This document shows positions 12,570 to 20,871 of a stretch of 64,000 nucleotides of DNA, piece by piece. The notes under the pieces are model-generated. The model saw only the letters and a list, made by a program, of their open reading frames with translations, was not told where the DNA came from and did not search any database. A program made the translations under genes and the position numbers. Within the stretch, counting starts at the first letter, position 1; each line of letters starts with the position of its first letter. Where the stretch lies: contig NZ_AP022871.1 in assembly GCF_011764565.1 (NCBI RefSeq), positions 62,001 to 126,000 on the forward strand, given 5' to 3'. Source of the DNA: Phytohabitans suffuscus (GTDB taxonomy: Bacteria > Actinomycetota > Actinomycetes > Mycobacteriales > Micromonosporaceae).

Positions 12570-13467
12570 CGAACTGTGGCGCAAGAAGCTCCTCCTCCGG
12601 CACAGCCGGCTGCTCAACCAGGGGGCGCGGGACGAGCTGCTGCGCCTGTACGCGCCCGACGCGGTCGTCGAGGACCCGGTCGGTGGGCCGGTGCGCCGGG
12701 GCAGGGCCGAGCTGAGCGCCTACTTCGACGAGCTGATCGCCGCCCGGGTGCACGAGGAGGCCGGCGAGCCGACCGCCGCGCAGGACGGATGCCGGGCACT
12801 GATGCCGGTCACCGCCGCGGTGGACCGCCTGCCGGGAGGACTCCCGTCCGCCGGTGGCGGGCCCCTGAGCCGCCGGTCGGTGATGATGGTCGAGACCGAA
12901 GGCGGGCTGATCACCGCCACGCGGGCCTTCTGGGGACCCTCGGACGTCACCTTCGCCGGCGGGCGAACGGCCACGGCGCCCGGGGACGAGGCCCACAAGC
13001 GACTCGCCCTGCACTACCACGAACGGATGAACGCCGGCGACGTCGACGGCGTGATGGCGCTGTTCGGCGACGACATCCGCTTCGAGGACCCGGTGGGCGT
13101 GGCGCCGATCGTCGGCACGGAGGCGGTGCGGCAGCACATCGTGTGGTCCATCGCCTTCGGGGTACACGAGGCACCCGGCCGCCCCGTCATGGCAATGGAC
13201 GGGCAGCACGTGGTCCTTCCGGTCGTGGTCACTCTCGGCAAGCCGGCCCGGCTCACGTTCCGCATCATCGGTGTCACGCGGATCGGCGACGACGGCCTGA
13301 TCCACCTCGCGCAGGGTTTCTGGGGCATGTCGGACACCCGGCTCGGGGACGGCTCGAAGCCGACCGGCGCGGCGGACTACGTCGGCGTCATGGAGTTCCT
13401 CAACCAGATGAGCCAGGAGCGGTTCGGCGAGAGCGGACCCCGGCTCCAGACCGGGGCCCCGGCCTAG
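12562..13467 (+). CDS. Fused tandem epoxide hydrolase/cyclase (Lsd19/MonB type)
   Basis: This 301-aa protein has two NTF2/SnoaL-like domains, about residues 8-130 and 145-275. The family opens polyether epoxides to form tetrahydrofuran and tetrahydropyran rings: MonBI and MonBII are separate proteins in monensin, Lsd19 is a two-domain fusion in lasalocid. Both domains keep the expected acid pair with identical spacing: Asp38/Glu65 and Asp176/Glu203, matching in position or constant offset the Lsd19 pairs 38/65 and 170/197 as I recall them. Domain 2 opens with the typical ERMNAGDVDGVMALF segment. The GTG start at 12562 overlaps the preceding PKS stop by 8 bp, implying translational coupling. 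The flavin epoxidase follows directly. Cytosolic; presumably acts on ACP-bound polyepoxide. A generic SnoaL-like role is less likely given the neighbours. Confidence 0.88.
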   Translation: MIDELWRKKLLLRHSRLLNQGARDELLRLYAPDAVVEDPVGGPVRRGRAELSAYFDELIAARVHEEAGEPTAAQDGCRALMPVTAAVDRLPGGLPSAGGGPLSRRSVMMVETEGGLITATRAFWGPSDVTFAGGRTATAPGDEAHKRLALHYHERMNAGDVDGVMALFGDDIRFEDPVGVAPIVGTEAVRQHIVWSIAFGVHEAPGRPVMAMDGQHVVLPVVVTLGKPARLTFRIIGVTRIGDDGLIHLAQGFWGMSDTRLGDGSKPTGAADYVGVMEFLNQMSQERFGESGPRLQTGAPA

Positions 13468-13505
13468 GGCGGCGCTAGGCCAGCTTAAGTACGGCGCGAA
13501 ATCAT
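13462..13505 (+). promoter_or_regulatory. SARP-like promoter element, site A
   Basis: Three heptamers with 11-bp spacing, GCCTAGG (13462), CGCTAGG (13473) and CTTAAGT (13484), are followed after 9 nt by AATCAT (13500-13505), a plausible -10 of xAxxxT type. The layout matches seven other sites in the window. It would drive the epoxidase and the KS-ACP-ACP gene separately from the upstream PKS operon. Confidence 0.55.
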
Positions 13506-13532
13506 CGGCGCAACCTACGGGAGGGACATAGC

Positions 13533-14962
13533 GTGGCCTCGACCAGACTCACTCGGGGGTCGTCCTCGGCGGGGGATGGGCCGGACTGCTGGCGGCGCAC
13601 GCACTGGCGCGGAGTTTGGGGCGCGCGACCGTCATCGAGCGCGACTTCCTGGCCGAAACCCCGCGACACCGCAAGGGCCTGCCGCAAGGGAGGCACACGC
13701 ACCTGCTGTGGTCGGGCGGTGTGCGCATCCTGGAGACGCTGCTGCCCGGGGTGACCGACAAGCTGCTGGCCGCCGGCGCGCGCAAGATCAGCATGTACTC
13801 CGACATGATCACGCTGACCTCGCACGGATGGCAGCACCGCTTCCCGGGCGACCAGTTCGCGGTCATGTGCAGCCGGCCGTTGCTCGATCTGGTGGTACGC
13901 AACGAGATCCTGGCCACCGGACGGATCGACCTGAAGCAGGGGCACGAGGCGATCGCCCTCACCGGCGACGCCAGGCGGGTGACCGGCGTCCGGGTCCGCA
14001 CGCTCGACTCGGGCGAGCGCTCCGCCGTCGAGGCCGACGTCGTGGTCGACGCCACCGGCCGGGGGTCGCGGCTGTCCAGCTGGATGGCCGAGCTGGGGGC
14101 ACCGCCGGTCGGGCAGGACCTGGTGGACGTCGGCATCCAGTACGCCACCAGGATCTTCCGGGCGCCGCCCGGCGCGACGACCGGTTTCCCCGCGGTGAAC
14201 CTGCTGGCCGACCACCGGGACCGGCAGCCGGGCTGCAACGGCGCGCTGTACCCGATCGAGGACGGGCGCTGGATCGTCACCCTCTCCGGCACGCGCGGCG
14301 CCAAGGTCCCCGCCCGCGAGGAGGACTTCCTGCGTTTCGCCGAGGAGCTGCGCAGCCCGCTGGTCGCCGACCTGATCCGCACCGCCGAGCCGCTGACCCC
14401 GTTGTACAGCACGCACACCGGGACGGACCGGCGGCTGTACCCGGAGCGGATGCGGCACTGGCCGGAAGGTCTGCTGCTGTTCGGTGACTCGCTGGCCGCC
14501 TTCAACCCCATCTACGGGCACGGGCTCACCTCCGCCGCACGCGCCGCCGCCACATTGGACAGCCAGCTCCAGCAGGGCGGCCTGGACGAGTGGTCGTCGC
14601 GACGGGCGCAGCAGGCGATCTGCGAGGGGGTCGACGACCCGTGGATCATGGCTGCCTCGCGCGACATCTGCTACGTCGACTGCCGGAACTTCGCCACGGA
14701 CGTCCGGCTGACCAGCCTGGCGCCGGCGTTGCAGCGCTTCGCGGAGGCGATCGCGGCCAAGGCCATCCGGGCCGCCGGCGTGGCCGAGATGGTGGCCAAC
14801 GTGGCGAGCCTGACCACGCCCCAGTCAGAGCTGGGCACCTCGGAGTTCCTGTCGCTGCTGCAACGGGACCGGATGCTGCCGGAGCTGACCGAACCGCCGC
14901 TGCGCGCCGACGAGCTCGCCCTGGCGAACCTCGACCCGTCAGCGCCCCGCCCGCTGGTGTAG
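13533..14962 (+). CDS. FAD-dependent polyene epoxidase (MonCI/Lsd18 type; one frameshift)
   Basis: Predicted flavin monooxygenase of about 476 aa that epoxidises the double bonds of the linear polyketide before ring closure. The GTG start at 13533 has a strong ribosome site (GGGAGGGA, about 7 nt away). After nine codons the frame breaks: one missing G in the run at 13555-13559 joins the start to the dinucleotide-binding motif VVLGGGWAGLLAAHALA and the FAD strand end TVIERD. Other family features are LPQGRHTHLLWSGG, CSRPLLDLVVR, DVVVDATGRGSRL and the FAD-binding segment LFGDSLAAFNPIYGHGLTSAA. The corrected length agrees with Lsd18/MonCI homologues (about 480-500 aa). It sits between the epoxide hydrolase and the KS-ACP-ACP protein, the standard polyether oxidative-cyclisation set. 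Without the correction the protein would lack its FAD motif. Confidence 0.9.
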
Positions 14963-14998
14963 CCCGGAAGGCCCGTAGCCAAGGAAGGTCGCCGCCCG

Positions 14999-17971
14999 AT
15001 GACCGACAACCCGACCACCGCAGACGACATCGAGCTCGTCGAGTATCTCAAGTGGACGACGTCCGAGCTGCACCAGGCGCGGCAGCGGCTGCGCGAGCTG
15101 GAGGCCCGCGCGCACGAGCCGATCGCGATCGTCGGCATGGCGTGCCGCTTCCCCGGCGGCGTGCGGACCCCGGACGCCCTGTGGGAGCTGGTCAGTGAGG
15201 GGCGGGACGGCATCACGGCCTTCCCCACGGACCGCGGCTGGGACACCGACACCCTCTACGACCCCGAGCGGGGCAGGCCGGGCACCACGTACGCGCGCGA
15301 GGGCGGTTTCCTGCACGACGCGGCCGACTTCGACGCGGCCTTCTTCGGGGTGAACCCGCGCGAGGCGCTCGCCACCGACCCGCAGCAGCGGATCCTGCTG
15401 GAGGTGGCGTGGGAGGCGATCGAGAGCGCGGGCATCGACCCGCGCCGGCTGCGCGGCTCGGCCACCGCCGTCTACACCGGCGTGATGTACCACGACTACA
15501 CCACGGGGCTGGAGCGGGTGCCCGCCGGCATGGAGGGCTACCTGGAGAACGGGAACGCGGGCAGCGTCGCCTCCGGCCGGCTCGCGTACACGCTGGGTCT
15601 GGAAGGCGCCGCCGTCTCGCTCGACACGGCGTGCTCCTCCTCCCTCGTGGCGATGCACCTCGCCTGCCAGGCCCTGCGCCACGACGAGTGCGAGCTGGCC
15701 CTCGCCGGCGGGGTCGCGGTGATGGCCACGCCCGGCACGTTCGTCGCCTCTTCGGCCCAGGGCGGGCTCGCCCGCGACGGGCGCTGCAAGTCGTTCGCCG
15801 CCGAGGGCGACGGCATCGGCTGGTCCGAGGGGGCCGGGCTGCTCCTGCTGGAACGCCTCAGCGACGCCCAGCGCAACAACCACCACATCTACGCCGTCGT
15901 ACGCGGCTCCGCGGTCAACCAGGACGGTGCGAGCACCGGGCTGGCCGCCCCCAACGGCCCGGCCCAGCAGCGGGTGATCCGCTCGGCGCTGCGCGACGCC
16001 GGCCTCTCACCGTCCGACGTGGACGCGGTCGACGCGCACGCCACCGGTACCCTGCTCGGCGACCAGATCGAGGCGCAGGCGCTGCTGGCCACCTACGGCA
16101 AGGACCGCGACCACCCACTGTGGATCGGTTCGGTGAAGTCGAACATCGGGCACACGCAGGCCGCCGGCGGCATCGCGGCCGTCATCAAGATGGCCATGGC
16201 CATGCGGGCCGGCGTGCTACCGGCCACCCTGCACGTGCGGAACCCGATGCCCGCGGTCGACTGGGCCGGACCGATCCGGCTGCTCACCTCGACGACCGGC
16301 TGGCCGGACACCGGGCGGCCGCGCCGCGCCGCCGTCTCGTCGTTCGCCGCGAGCGGCACCAACGCGCACCTCGTCCTGGAGCAGGCGCCCGGCGCGCCCG
16401 CCCCCGCCGGGACGGCGGACCCGCCGGCGGTGCCGTGGGTGCTCAGCGCGCGCACCGCGGAGTCTCTACGCGGCCAGGCCGCCAAGCTCGCCGGCGCGGT
16501 GTCCGGCGCCGGCGGGCCCGGGATCAGCGATGTGGCGTGGTCGCTCGCGACGACGCGCACCACCTTCGAACACCGCGCGGTGCTGGTGGGCCGCGACCGG
16601 GACGAGCTGCTCGACGGCCTGCGCGCGCTGGCCGAGGGGGACGTGCACGTCGCGCTGACCAGATCCCAGGACCCGGTGACCGGCACCGGCACGGCGTGGC
16701 TGTTCGCCGGTACCGGCATGCGCGAAGGAGCCGGAGACGAGCTGTACCGTACCTTCCCGGTCTTCGCCGCGGCGGTGGACGAGGTGCGCGAGCACCTCGG
16801 CGCGGACGGCGGGCTGTTCTCCCTCCAGGTGGGCCTGGCCGCGTTGCTGGGCTCGCTCGGGCTGCGCCCCGACGTGGTGCTGGGACAGGGCCAGGGCGAG
16901 GTCGCGGCCGGGTACGTGGCCGGCGTGTTCGACCTGGCCGGCGCGTGCCGCCTCGTCGCCGGAGACCACGACGTCACGCCGCGCCGCCCCACGATCCGGA
17001 TGATCAGCAGCGTGACCGGTGAGAGCGAGGACGACCTGTTCGCCGCCGCGGAGTACTGGCGCAAGCAGGCCGACGCGCCGGTGCTCTGGCCGGACGCGAT
17101 CCGCCAGGCGAGCGCGCAGGGTGTCTGCCTCCTGGAGGTCGGCCCGGACCCGGTGCTGGCCGGGGAGACCAAACGGGTCCTGGGTGACCGCACGCCGCTG
17201 CTGACCGCCACGCTCAACCACGCGCAGCCGGACGCGCGAGCGCTCGCGCTGGTGCTCGCCCGCCTGCACGTCGCCGGGTCCACCGTGGACTGGTCGGGCT
17301 GGTTCGCCGGCTCGACCCGCCGGAGCGTGGCCCTGCCCACCTACGCGTTCGAGCGGCGGCGGTTCTGGCTCGACCGCGCCCGGCCGGCGGGACCGGTCGC
17401 CGAGGCGGACGCGGACAGCGCGATCTGGGACGAGCTCAGGCGCACGGAGGGCACCGCGCCGGCCGAGCCCCCGGCGGTGCCGGCGCCGCTCCCACCGGTG
17501 GCCGGCGGCAGCACGCTGGACCAGGTCAAGGCGGTGGCGGCCGACGTCCTGGCCCGCGACCGAGTCGACGACGAGGCCAACTTCCTCGAACTCGGCCTCA
17601 CCTCACTGACCGCACTCGAACTCACCCGCCGCCTCAACGCCCTCACCGGCCTCGACATCCCCCTCGTCGCCATCGTCGACCACCCGACCCCGGCGGAGCT
17701 GAGCCGGTACCTCGAAGGTCTGATGCCGGAGGCGACGGAGTCCGTGCTGGACCAGGTCAAGGCGGTGGCGGCCGACGTCCTGGCCCGCGACGGAATCGAC
17801 GACGAGGCCAACTTCCTCGAACTCGGCCTCACCTCACTGACCGCACTCGAACTCACCCGCCGCCTCAACGCCCTCACCGGCCTCGACATCCCCCTCGTCG
17901 CCATCGTCGACCACCCCACGCCGGCGGAGCTGAGCCGGTACCTCGCCGGCAGCCTCAAGCCGGCCGCCTGA
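14999..17971 (+). CDS. KS with vestigial AT and tandem ACPs (KSX-ACPX-like chain-parking protein)
   Basis: The 990-aa protein has a docking helix (about 8-35), KS (about 43-465, Cys212 in DTACSSSL, histidines in DAHATGT and GHTQ), a shortened AT-like region (about 545-740 rather than 300 residues) and two ACPs (Ser869 and Ser946, each in GLTSL instead of GxDSL). The AT nucleophile motif GHSxG has become GQGQG (629-633), so Gly631 replaces Ser and Gln630 replaces His, and the central acyl-selectivity region is missing. It therefore cannot load an extender unit itself. In monensin, nigericin and nanchangmycin pathways a separate KSX moves the finished chain to a discrete ACPX for epoxidation; position beside epoxidase and epoxide hydrolase suggests this is a fused version (inference). 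A non-extending or trans-AT-served module is the alternative. No frameshift. Confidence 0.85.
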   Translation: MTDNPTTADDIELVEYLKWTTSELHQARQRLRELEARAHEPIAIVGMACRFPGGVRTPDALWELVSEGRDGITAFPTDRGWDTDTLYDPERGRPGTTYAREGGFLHDAADFDAAFFGVNPREALATDPQQRILLEVAWEAIESAGIDPRRLRGSATAVYTGVMYHDYTTGLERVPAGMEGYLENGNAGSVASGRLAYTLGLEGAAVSLDTACSSSLVAMHLACQALRHDECELALAGGVAVMATPGTFVASSAQGGLARDGRCKSFAAEGDGIGWSEGAGLLLLERLSDAQRNNHHIYAVVRGSAVNQDGASTGLAAPNGPAQQRVIRSALRDAGLSPSDVDAVDAHATGTLLGDQIEAQALLATYGKDRDHPLWIGSVKSNIGHTQAAGGIAAVIKMAMAMRAGVLPATLHVRNPMPAVDWAGPIRLLTSTTGWPDTGRPRRAAVSSFAASGTNAHLVLEQAPGAPAPAGTADPPAVPWVLSARTAESLRGQAAKLAGAVSGAGGPGISDVAWSLATTRTTFEHRAVLVGRDRDELLDGLRALAEGDVHVALTRSQDPVTGTGTAWLFAGTGMREGAGDELYRTFPVFAAAVDEVREHLGADGGLFSLQVGLAALLGSLGLRPDVVLGQGQGEVAAGYVAGVFDLAGACRLVAGDHDVTPRRPTIRMISSVTGESEDDLFAAAEYWRKQADAPVLWPDAIRQASAQGVCLLEVGPDPVLAGETKRVLGDRTPLLTATLNHAQPDARALALVLARLHVAGSTVDWSGWFAGSTRRSVALPTYAFERRRFWLDRARPAGPVAEADADSAIWDELRRTEGTAPAEPPAVPAPLPPVAGGSTLDQVKAVAADVLARDRVDDEANFLELGLTSLTALELTRRLNALTGLDIPLVAIVDHPTPAELSRYLEGLMPEATESVLDQVKAVAADVLARDGIDDEANFLELGLTSLTALELTRRLNALTGLDIPLVAIVDHPTPAELSRYLAGSLKPAA
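17516..17946 (+). repeat. Tandem direct repeat encoding two ACP domains
   Basis: Two units of about 200 bp, starting at 17516 and 17747 (offset 231 bp, 77 codons), differ at only about four positions by eye: two in the DRVDD/DGIDD codons and two near the end. Each encodes one complete ACP. Synonymous sites are almost unchanged, so the duplication or conversion is recent. Confidence 0.95.
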
Positions 17972-17991
17972 GCGGTGTCAGAGGGGTGCGG

Positions 17992-18855
17992 TCACGCCGT
18001 GCCCCTCACCGAGCGCCGGGCGGTGCGGGCCAGACCCAGCAGGTCGGCGGCGACCCGGCCGGGGTGCTGGGCGTGCAGGTCGTGCTCGGAGTCGAGGTAC
18101 TCGCTGACGGTCGCGTGGGGCACCGCCGCGGCCACGGCGGCGACACAGGGCCGCACCACGGCGATCCGCCGCTCGTCGGGGATCGCCGGCATCAGCAGCA
18201 CCGGCACGGACACGCTGGCGTACCACGGGGTGGGCGGGTCGTCCCACAGGTCGCGCAGCAGCGCCCCGTGGCAGGCCACCGGCAGGCGGCGGACGGCCGT
18301 GCCGTCCGGCAGCACGCGCAGGGCGGCCATGGCGGCCTCCACAGTGGTCGGCGACCAGTCCGGATGCAGGATCCCCAGGGAGCCCCGGATGCTCTCGGCC
18401 GGTACGCCGTCCAGCTCCCGCGGGCCCCACCGGGCGGAGAACTCCTCCCAGGAGCCGCCCACCACCGCCGGGGTGATCCAGCCACCGTCCACCATGGCCA
18501 GAGCGCTGAGCAGGTCGGGATGCTCGCCGGCGAACCGCACCGACACGCTGGCGCCCCAGGAGTGCCCGACGACGACCGGGGCCCGCAGCCCGAGCCCGGC
18601 GCGGACCGCGACCAGGTCCGCCGCGGCCGTGGCCTGGTCGTACCCGCGCTCCGGCACGTCGGACCCGCCGTGCCCGCGCATGTCCACCGCGAAGGTGGCG
18701 TGGCCGGCGGCGTTCAGCCGCGCGCTGACCTCGTCCCATATCCGCGCGCTGGCGTTCAGCCCGTGCACCAGCAGGAACGGCGGTTCGGCGCCGGTACCGG
18801 GCAGGTGCCGCACGTGCAGCGCCACCCCGCCGGCCACAGTCACGGACAGGTCCAT
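17992..18855 (-). CDS. Alpha/beta hydrolase, candidate chain-releasing thioesterase
   Basis: This 287-aa alpha/beta-fold hydrolase has the nucleophile elbow GHSWG (Ser99), an oxyanion strand LLVHGLNASARIW, and a late acid/His region (YLDSEHDLHAQHPG). The closest relative in the window is the hydrolase at 51049, with collinear similarity along the whole length (VDGGWI, HPDWS, WDDPP). None of the visible PKS modules carries a thioesterase domain. Polyether clusters release the cyclised chain with a discrete hydrolase (for example MonCII or NanE), so a release role is plausible but inferred. It converges on the KS-ACP-ACP gene 20 bp away. Its own promoter (site F) lies only 22 bp from the ATG with no clear ribosome site, which suggests a leaderless transcript. 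Confidence 0.8.
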   Translation of the reverse strand: MDLSVTVAGGVALHVRHLPGTGAEPPFLLVHGLNASARIWDEVSARLNAAGHATFAVDMRGHGGSDVPERGYDQATAAADLVAVRAGLGLRAPVVVGHSWGASVSVRFAGEHPDLLSALAMVDGGWITPAVVGGSWEEFSARWGPRELDGVPAESIRGSLGILHPDWSPTTVEAAMAALRVLPDGTAVRRLPVACHGALLRDLWDDPPTPWYASVSVPVLLMPAIPDERRIAVVRPCVAAVAAAVPHATVSEYLDSEHDLHAQHPGRVAADLLGLARTARRSVRGTA

Positions 18856-18862
18856 GCGCGCG

Positions 18863-18895
18863 AGTCTTCTGGAGCGGGCCAAAGCACCGCCAAAC
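18863..18895 (-). promoter_or_regulatory. SARP-like promoter element, site F
   Basis: Reading the minus strand: GTTTGGC (18895-18889), 4 nt, CTTTGGC (18884-18878), 9 nt, AAGACT as a possible -10 (18868-18863), then 7 nt to the ATG of the hydrolase. Same heptamer spacing and -10 distance as the other sites. It is back to back with site B. Confidence 0.55.
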
Positions 18896-18905
18896 CCACC
18901 GGGCG

Positions 18906-18949
18906 CTTTGTCGGTGCCCAAGGGCAGCTTTAGCGCCGGTGGCGAGGCT
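18906..18949 (+). promoter_or_regulatory. SARP-like promoter element, site B (three heptamers)
   Basis: CTTTGTC (18906), CCCAAGG (18917) and CTTTAGC (18928) are spaced exactly 11 bp apart. GAGGCT (18944-18949, xAxxxT) follows after 9 nt. This is the only evident promoter for the seven-gene operon from sulfotransferase to FkbH homologue. Site G upstream of the second SDR has the same three-heptamer order, including the CCCAAGR middle element. Confidence 0.6.
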
Positions 18950-18982
18950 GGCGGTAGCGGTCGCCGTGGTGAGGAGCAGCTC

Positions 18983-20035
18983 GTGTCCCTGACCTTTGTC
19001 GTCAGCACCGGCCGGTGCGGCTCGACGATGCTCTCCCACGTGCTGGCGATGCATCCGGACGTGCTGAGCGCCAGCGAGTTCCTCAACCTGGTCAGCGAGG
19101 GCACCCACGCGGACGCGTTCGCGCCGTCCACCATGGACGGCCGGCAGCTGTGGCGGAAGCTGTCCGCCGCCGAGCCCCACATCGACGGTCTGGTCACCGC
19201 GGGGCTGAAGACGAGCGAGATGCTGTACCCGTACGGGACCGGCCGGTTCACACCGGCCACCGGCATCCCGATGATCTGCCACAACGTGCTGCCACCGCTC
19301 ACCGCCGACCCGGACGGGCTGTACGAACGGCTCGCGGCCGAGATTCCCGGCTGGCCGCCCCGGCCACCGGCCGCGCAGTACCGCGCCGTGCTGGAAAAGC
19401 TCGCCGAGCTGACCGGCGGCTCAGCGCTGGTGGAGCGCTCCGGCGGCTCCCTCGGCCTGATCGGGACCCTGCGGCGGGAGTACCCGGACGCCCGCTTCGT
19501 CCACATGCACCGCAACGGGCCGGACACCGCGCTCTCCATGAGCCGGCACTCGGCCGCGCGCCTCGCCGTACTGCTCCAGAAGGCCGCCGCCGCGGCCGGG
19601 CTCCCGCCGGCGACGCCCTGGCGGGAGATCGTCGCGGCCGCTCCCCCGGAGTTCGACGGGCTGCTGTCCGCGCCGTTCGACGCCGGACGCTTCCGCACGT
19701 ACCCGATCTCCCTCACCATCTTCGCCTGGATCTGGTCGGTGATGGTGAAGGAAGGCGTGCGCGCGCTGGCCGCGCTGCCCCGGGACATCTGGACCGACCT
19801 CCGGTACGAGGACGTCGTGCGCGACCCGCGCGGCGAGCTCACCCGGCTGGCCGGGTTCATCGGCGTACCGGCCTCCGAGGAGTGGCTGGCGCGAGGCGCC
19901 GCGTACATCGACGACAGCCGGACCGGCAGCGCGGCGGCGCAGCTGCCGCCGCGGGAGCTGGCCGCGGTGCGGGCCGCCTGCGAGTCGGCCACCCGGGCGC
20001 TGGCCGGGCTCCAGTCCGCCGCGGCAGCGGCCTGA
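18983..20035 (+). CDS. PAPS-dependent sulfotransferase family protein
   Basis: The 350-aa protein starts at GTG 18983 behind GAGGAG. It opens with the 5'-phosphosulfate loop VVSTGRCGSTMLSH (about residues 6-19) and has a later 3'-phosphate segment FVHMHRNGPDTALSMSRHS, both typical of the sulfotransferase 3 superfamily. A C-terminal RYEDVVRDPRGELTRLAGFIG segment is also standard. It would transfer sulfate from PAPS to a hydroxyl or amine; substrate unknown. Sulfotransferases are not a usual part of polyether clusters, though in curacin-type systems one activates a beta-hydroxyl for decarboxylative chain release. It is first in a tight seven-gene operon that also makes the methoxymalonyl unit and shares its promoter with the divergent hydrolase through back-to-back sites. 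Confidence 0.85.
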   Translation: MSLTFVVSTGRCGSTMLSHVLAMHPDVLSASEFLNLVSEGTHADAFAPSTMDGRQLWRKLSAAEPHIDGLVTAGLKTSEMLYPYGTGRFTPATGIPMICHNVLPPLTADPDGLYERLAAEIPGWPPRPPAAQYRAVLEKLAELTGGSALVERSGGSLGLIGTLRREYPDARFVHMHRNGPDTALSMSRHSAARLAVLLQKAAAAAGLPPATPWREIVAAAPPEFDGLLSAPFDAGRFRTYPISLTIFAWIWSVMVKEGVRALAALPRDIWTDLRYEDVVRDPRGELTRLAGFIGVPASEEWLARGAAYIDDSRTGSAAAQLPPRELAAVRAACESATRALAGLQSAAAAA

Positions 20036-20052
20036 GGGAACGGGGAGAGAGC

Positions 20053-20853
20053 ATGCGGCTGCTGGAGAGCAAGAACGCCGTCATCTACGGCGGCGGCGGC
20101 ACCGTCGGCGGCGGTACGGCGCGGGTCTTCGCGGGCCACGGGGCCCGGGTCTTCCTGTGTGGACGGACGCGGGACACCCTGGAGAAGGTGGCCGAGGACA
20201 TCACCGGCGCCGGCGGCCGGGCCGACGTGTGCGTGCTGGACGTGCTGGACGAGGCCGCGGTGGAGGCCCAGGTTAGCGCCATGGCGGAGGCGGCCGGCAG
20301 CATCGACATCTCCCTCAACGTGGTCCCGCGCGGCGACACGCACGGCGTCACCCTCACCGAGCTGGCCCGGGAGGACTTCCTGCGCCCGATCGTCACGGGC
20401 ATCACCTCGACGTTCACCACCGCGCGGACGGCCGCGCGGCACATGGTCAAGCAGGGCTCGGGCGTCATCCTGACGATGAACAGCGGCTCGGCCCGGGGCG
20501 GCGGGAAGCTCGTCGGCGGCTCCGGCCCGGCCGACGCGGTGATCGACCTGTTCATCAAGAACCTGGCGGTCGAGGTGGGGCAGTTCGGCGTCCGGGCGAT
20601 GTCGCTGTGGGCCGCCGGCATACCGGAGACGCTGGCGCCGGAGAAGCTGGCCGCGGTGAACAAGAAGATCGACCTGAGCGCCGACCCGGCCGCGTTCGAG
20701 GATCTCATCGCGCGGATGGGCCGGATGCGCTTCCTGGGCCGCTCCCCGCGGCTGGACCAGATCGCCGAGGTGGCCGCCTTCTTCGCCTCCGACCTCGGCG
20801 CGCCGGTCACGGCCACCGGCATCAACGCGACCGGCGGCATGTTCGCCGGCTGA
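20053..20853 (+). CDS. Atypical SDR-fold protein lacking catalytic Tyr and Lys (copy 1)
   Basis: This 266-aa Rossmann protein starts at ATG 20053 behind GGGGAGAGA. Its nucleotide motif is unusual, YGGGGTVGGGTARVFA, and the usual YxxxK active site is replaced: aligned on the LAVEVGQFGVR helix, Tyr becomes Ser and Lys becomes Asp (SGPADAVIDLF). The C-terminus (TGINATGGMFAG) resembles normal SDRs. It is a close paralogue of the protein at 49425. Either the chemistry does not need a Tyr/Lys pair, as in some divergent SDRs, or the protein is structural or ligand-binding. It lies 17 bp after the sulfotransferase and 18 bp before the M28-like gene. Function not assigned. Confidence 0.8.
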   Translation: MRLLESKNAVIYGGGGTVGGGTARVFAGHGARVFLCGRTRDTLEKVAEDITGAGGRADVCVLDVLDEAAVEAQVSAMAEAAGSIDISLNVVPRGDTHGVTLTELAREDFLRPIVTGITSTFTTARTAARHMVKQGSGVILTMNSGSARGGGKLVGGSGPADAVIDLFIKNLAVEVGQFGVRAMSLWAAGIPETLAPEKLAAVNKKIDLSADPAAFEDLIARMGRMRFLGRSPRLDQIAEVAAFFASDLGAPVTATGINATGGMFAG

Positions 20854-20871
20854 CCGAGGAAGGAACCGCAC

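Noticed and set aside
12562..13467. Generic ketosteroid isomerase or SnoaL cyclase
   Set aside because: The two-domain layout, the acid pairs with Lsd19-like spacing and the neighbouring polyene epoxidase point to an epoxide hydrolase/cyclase.
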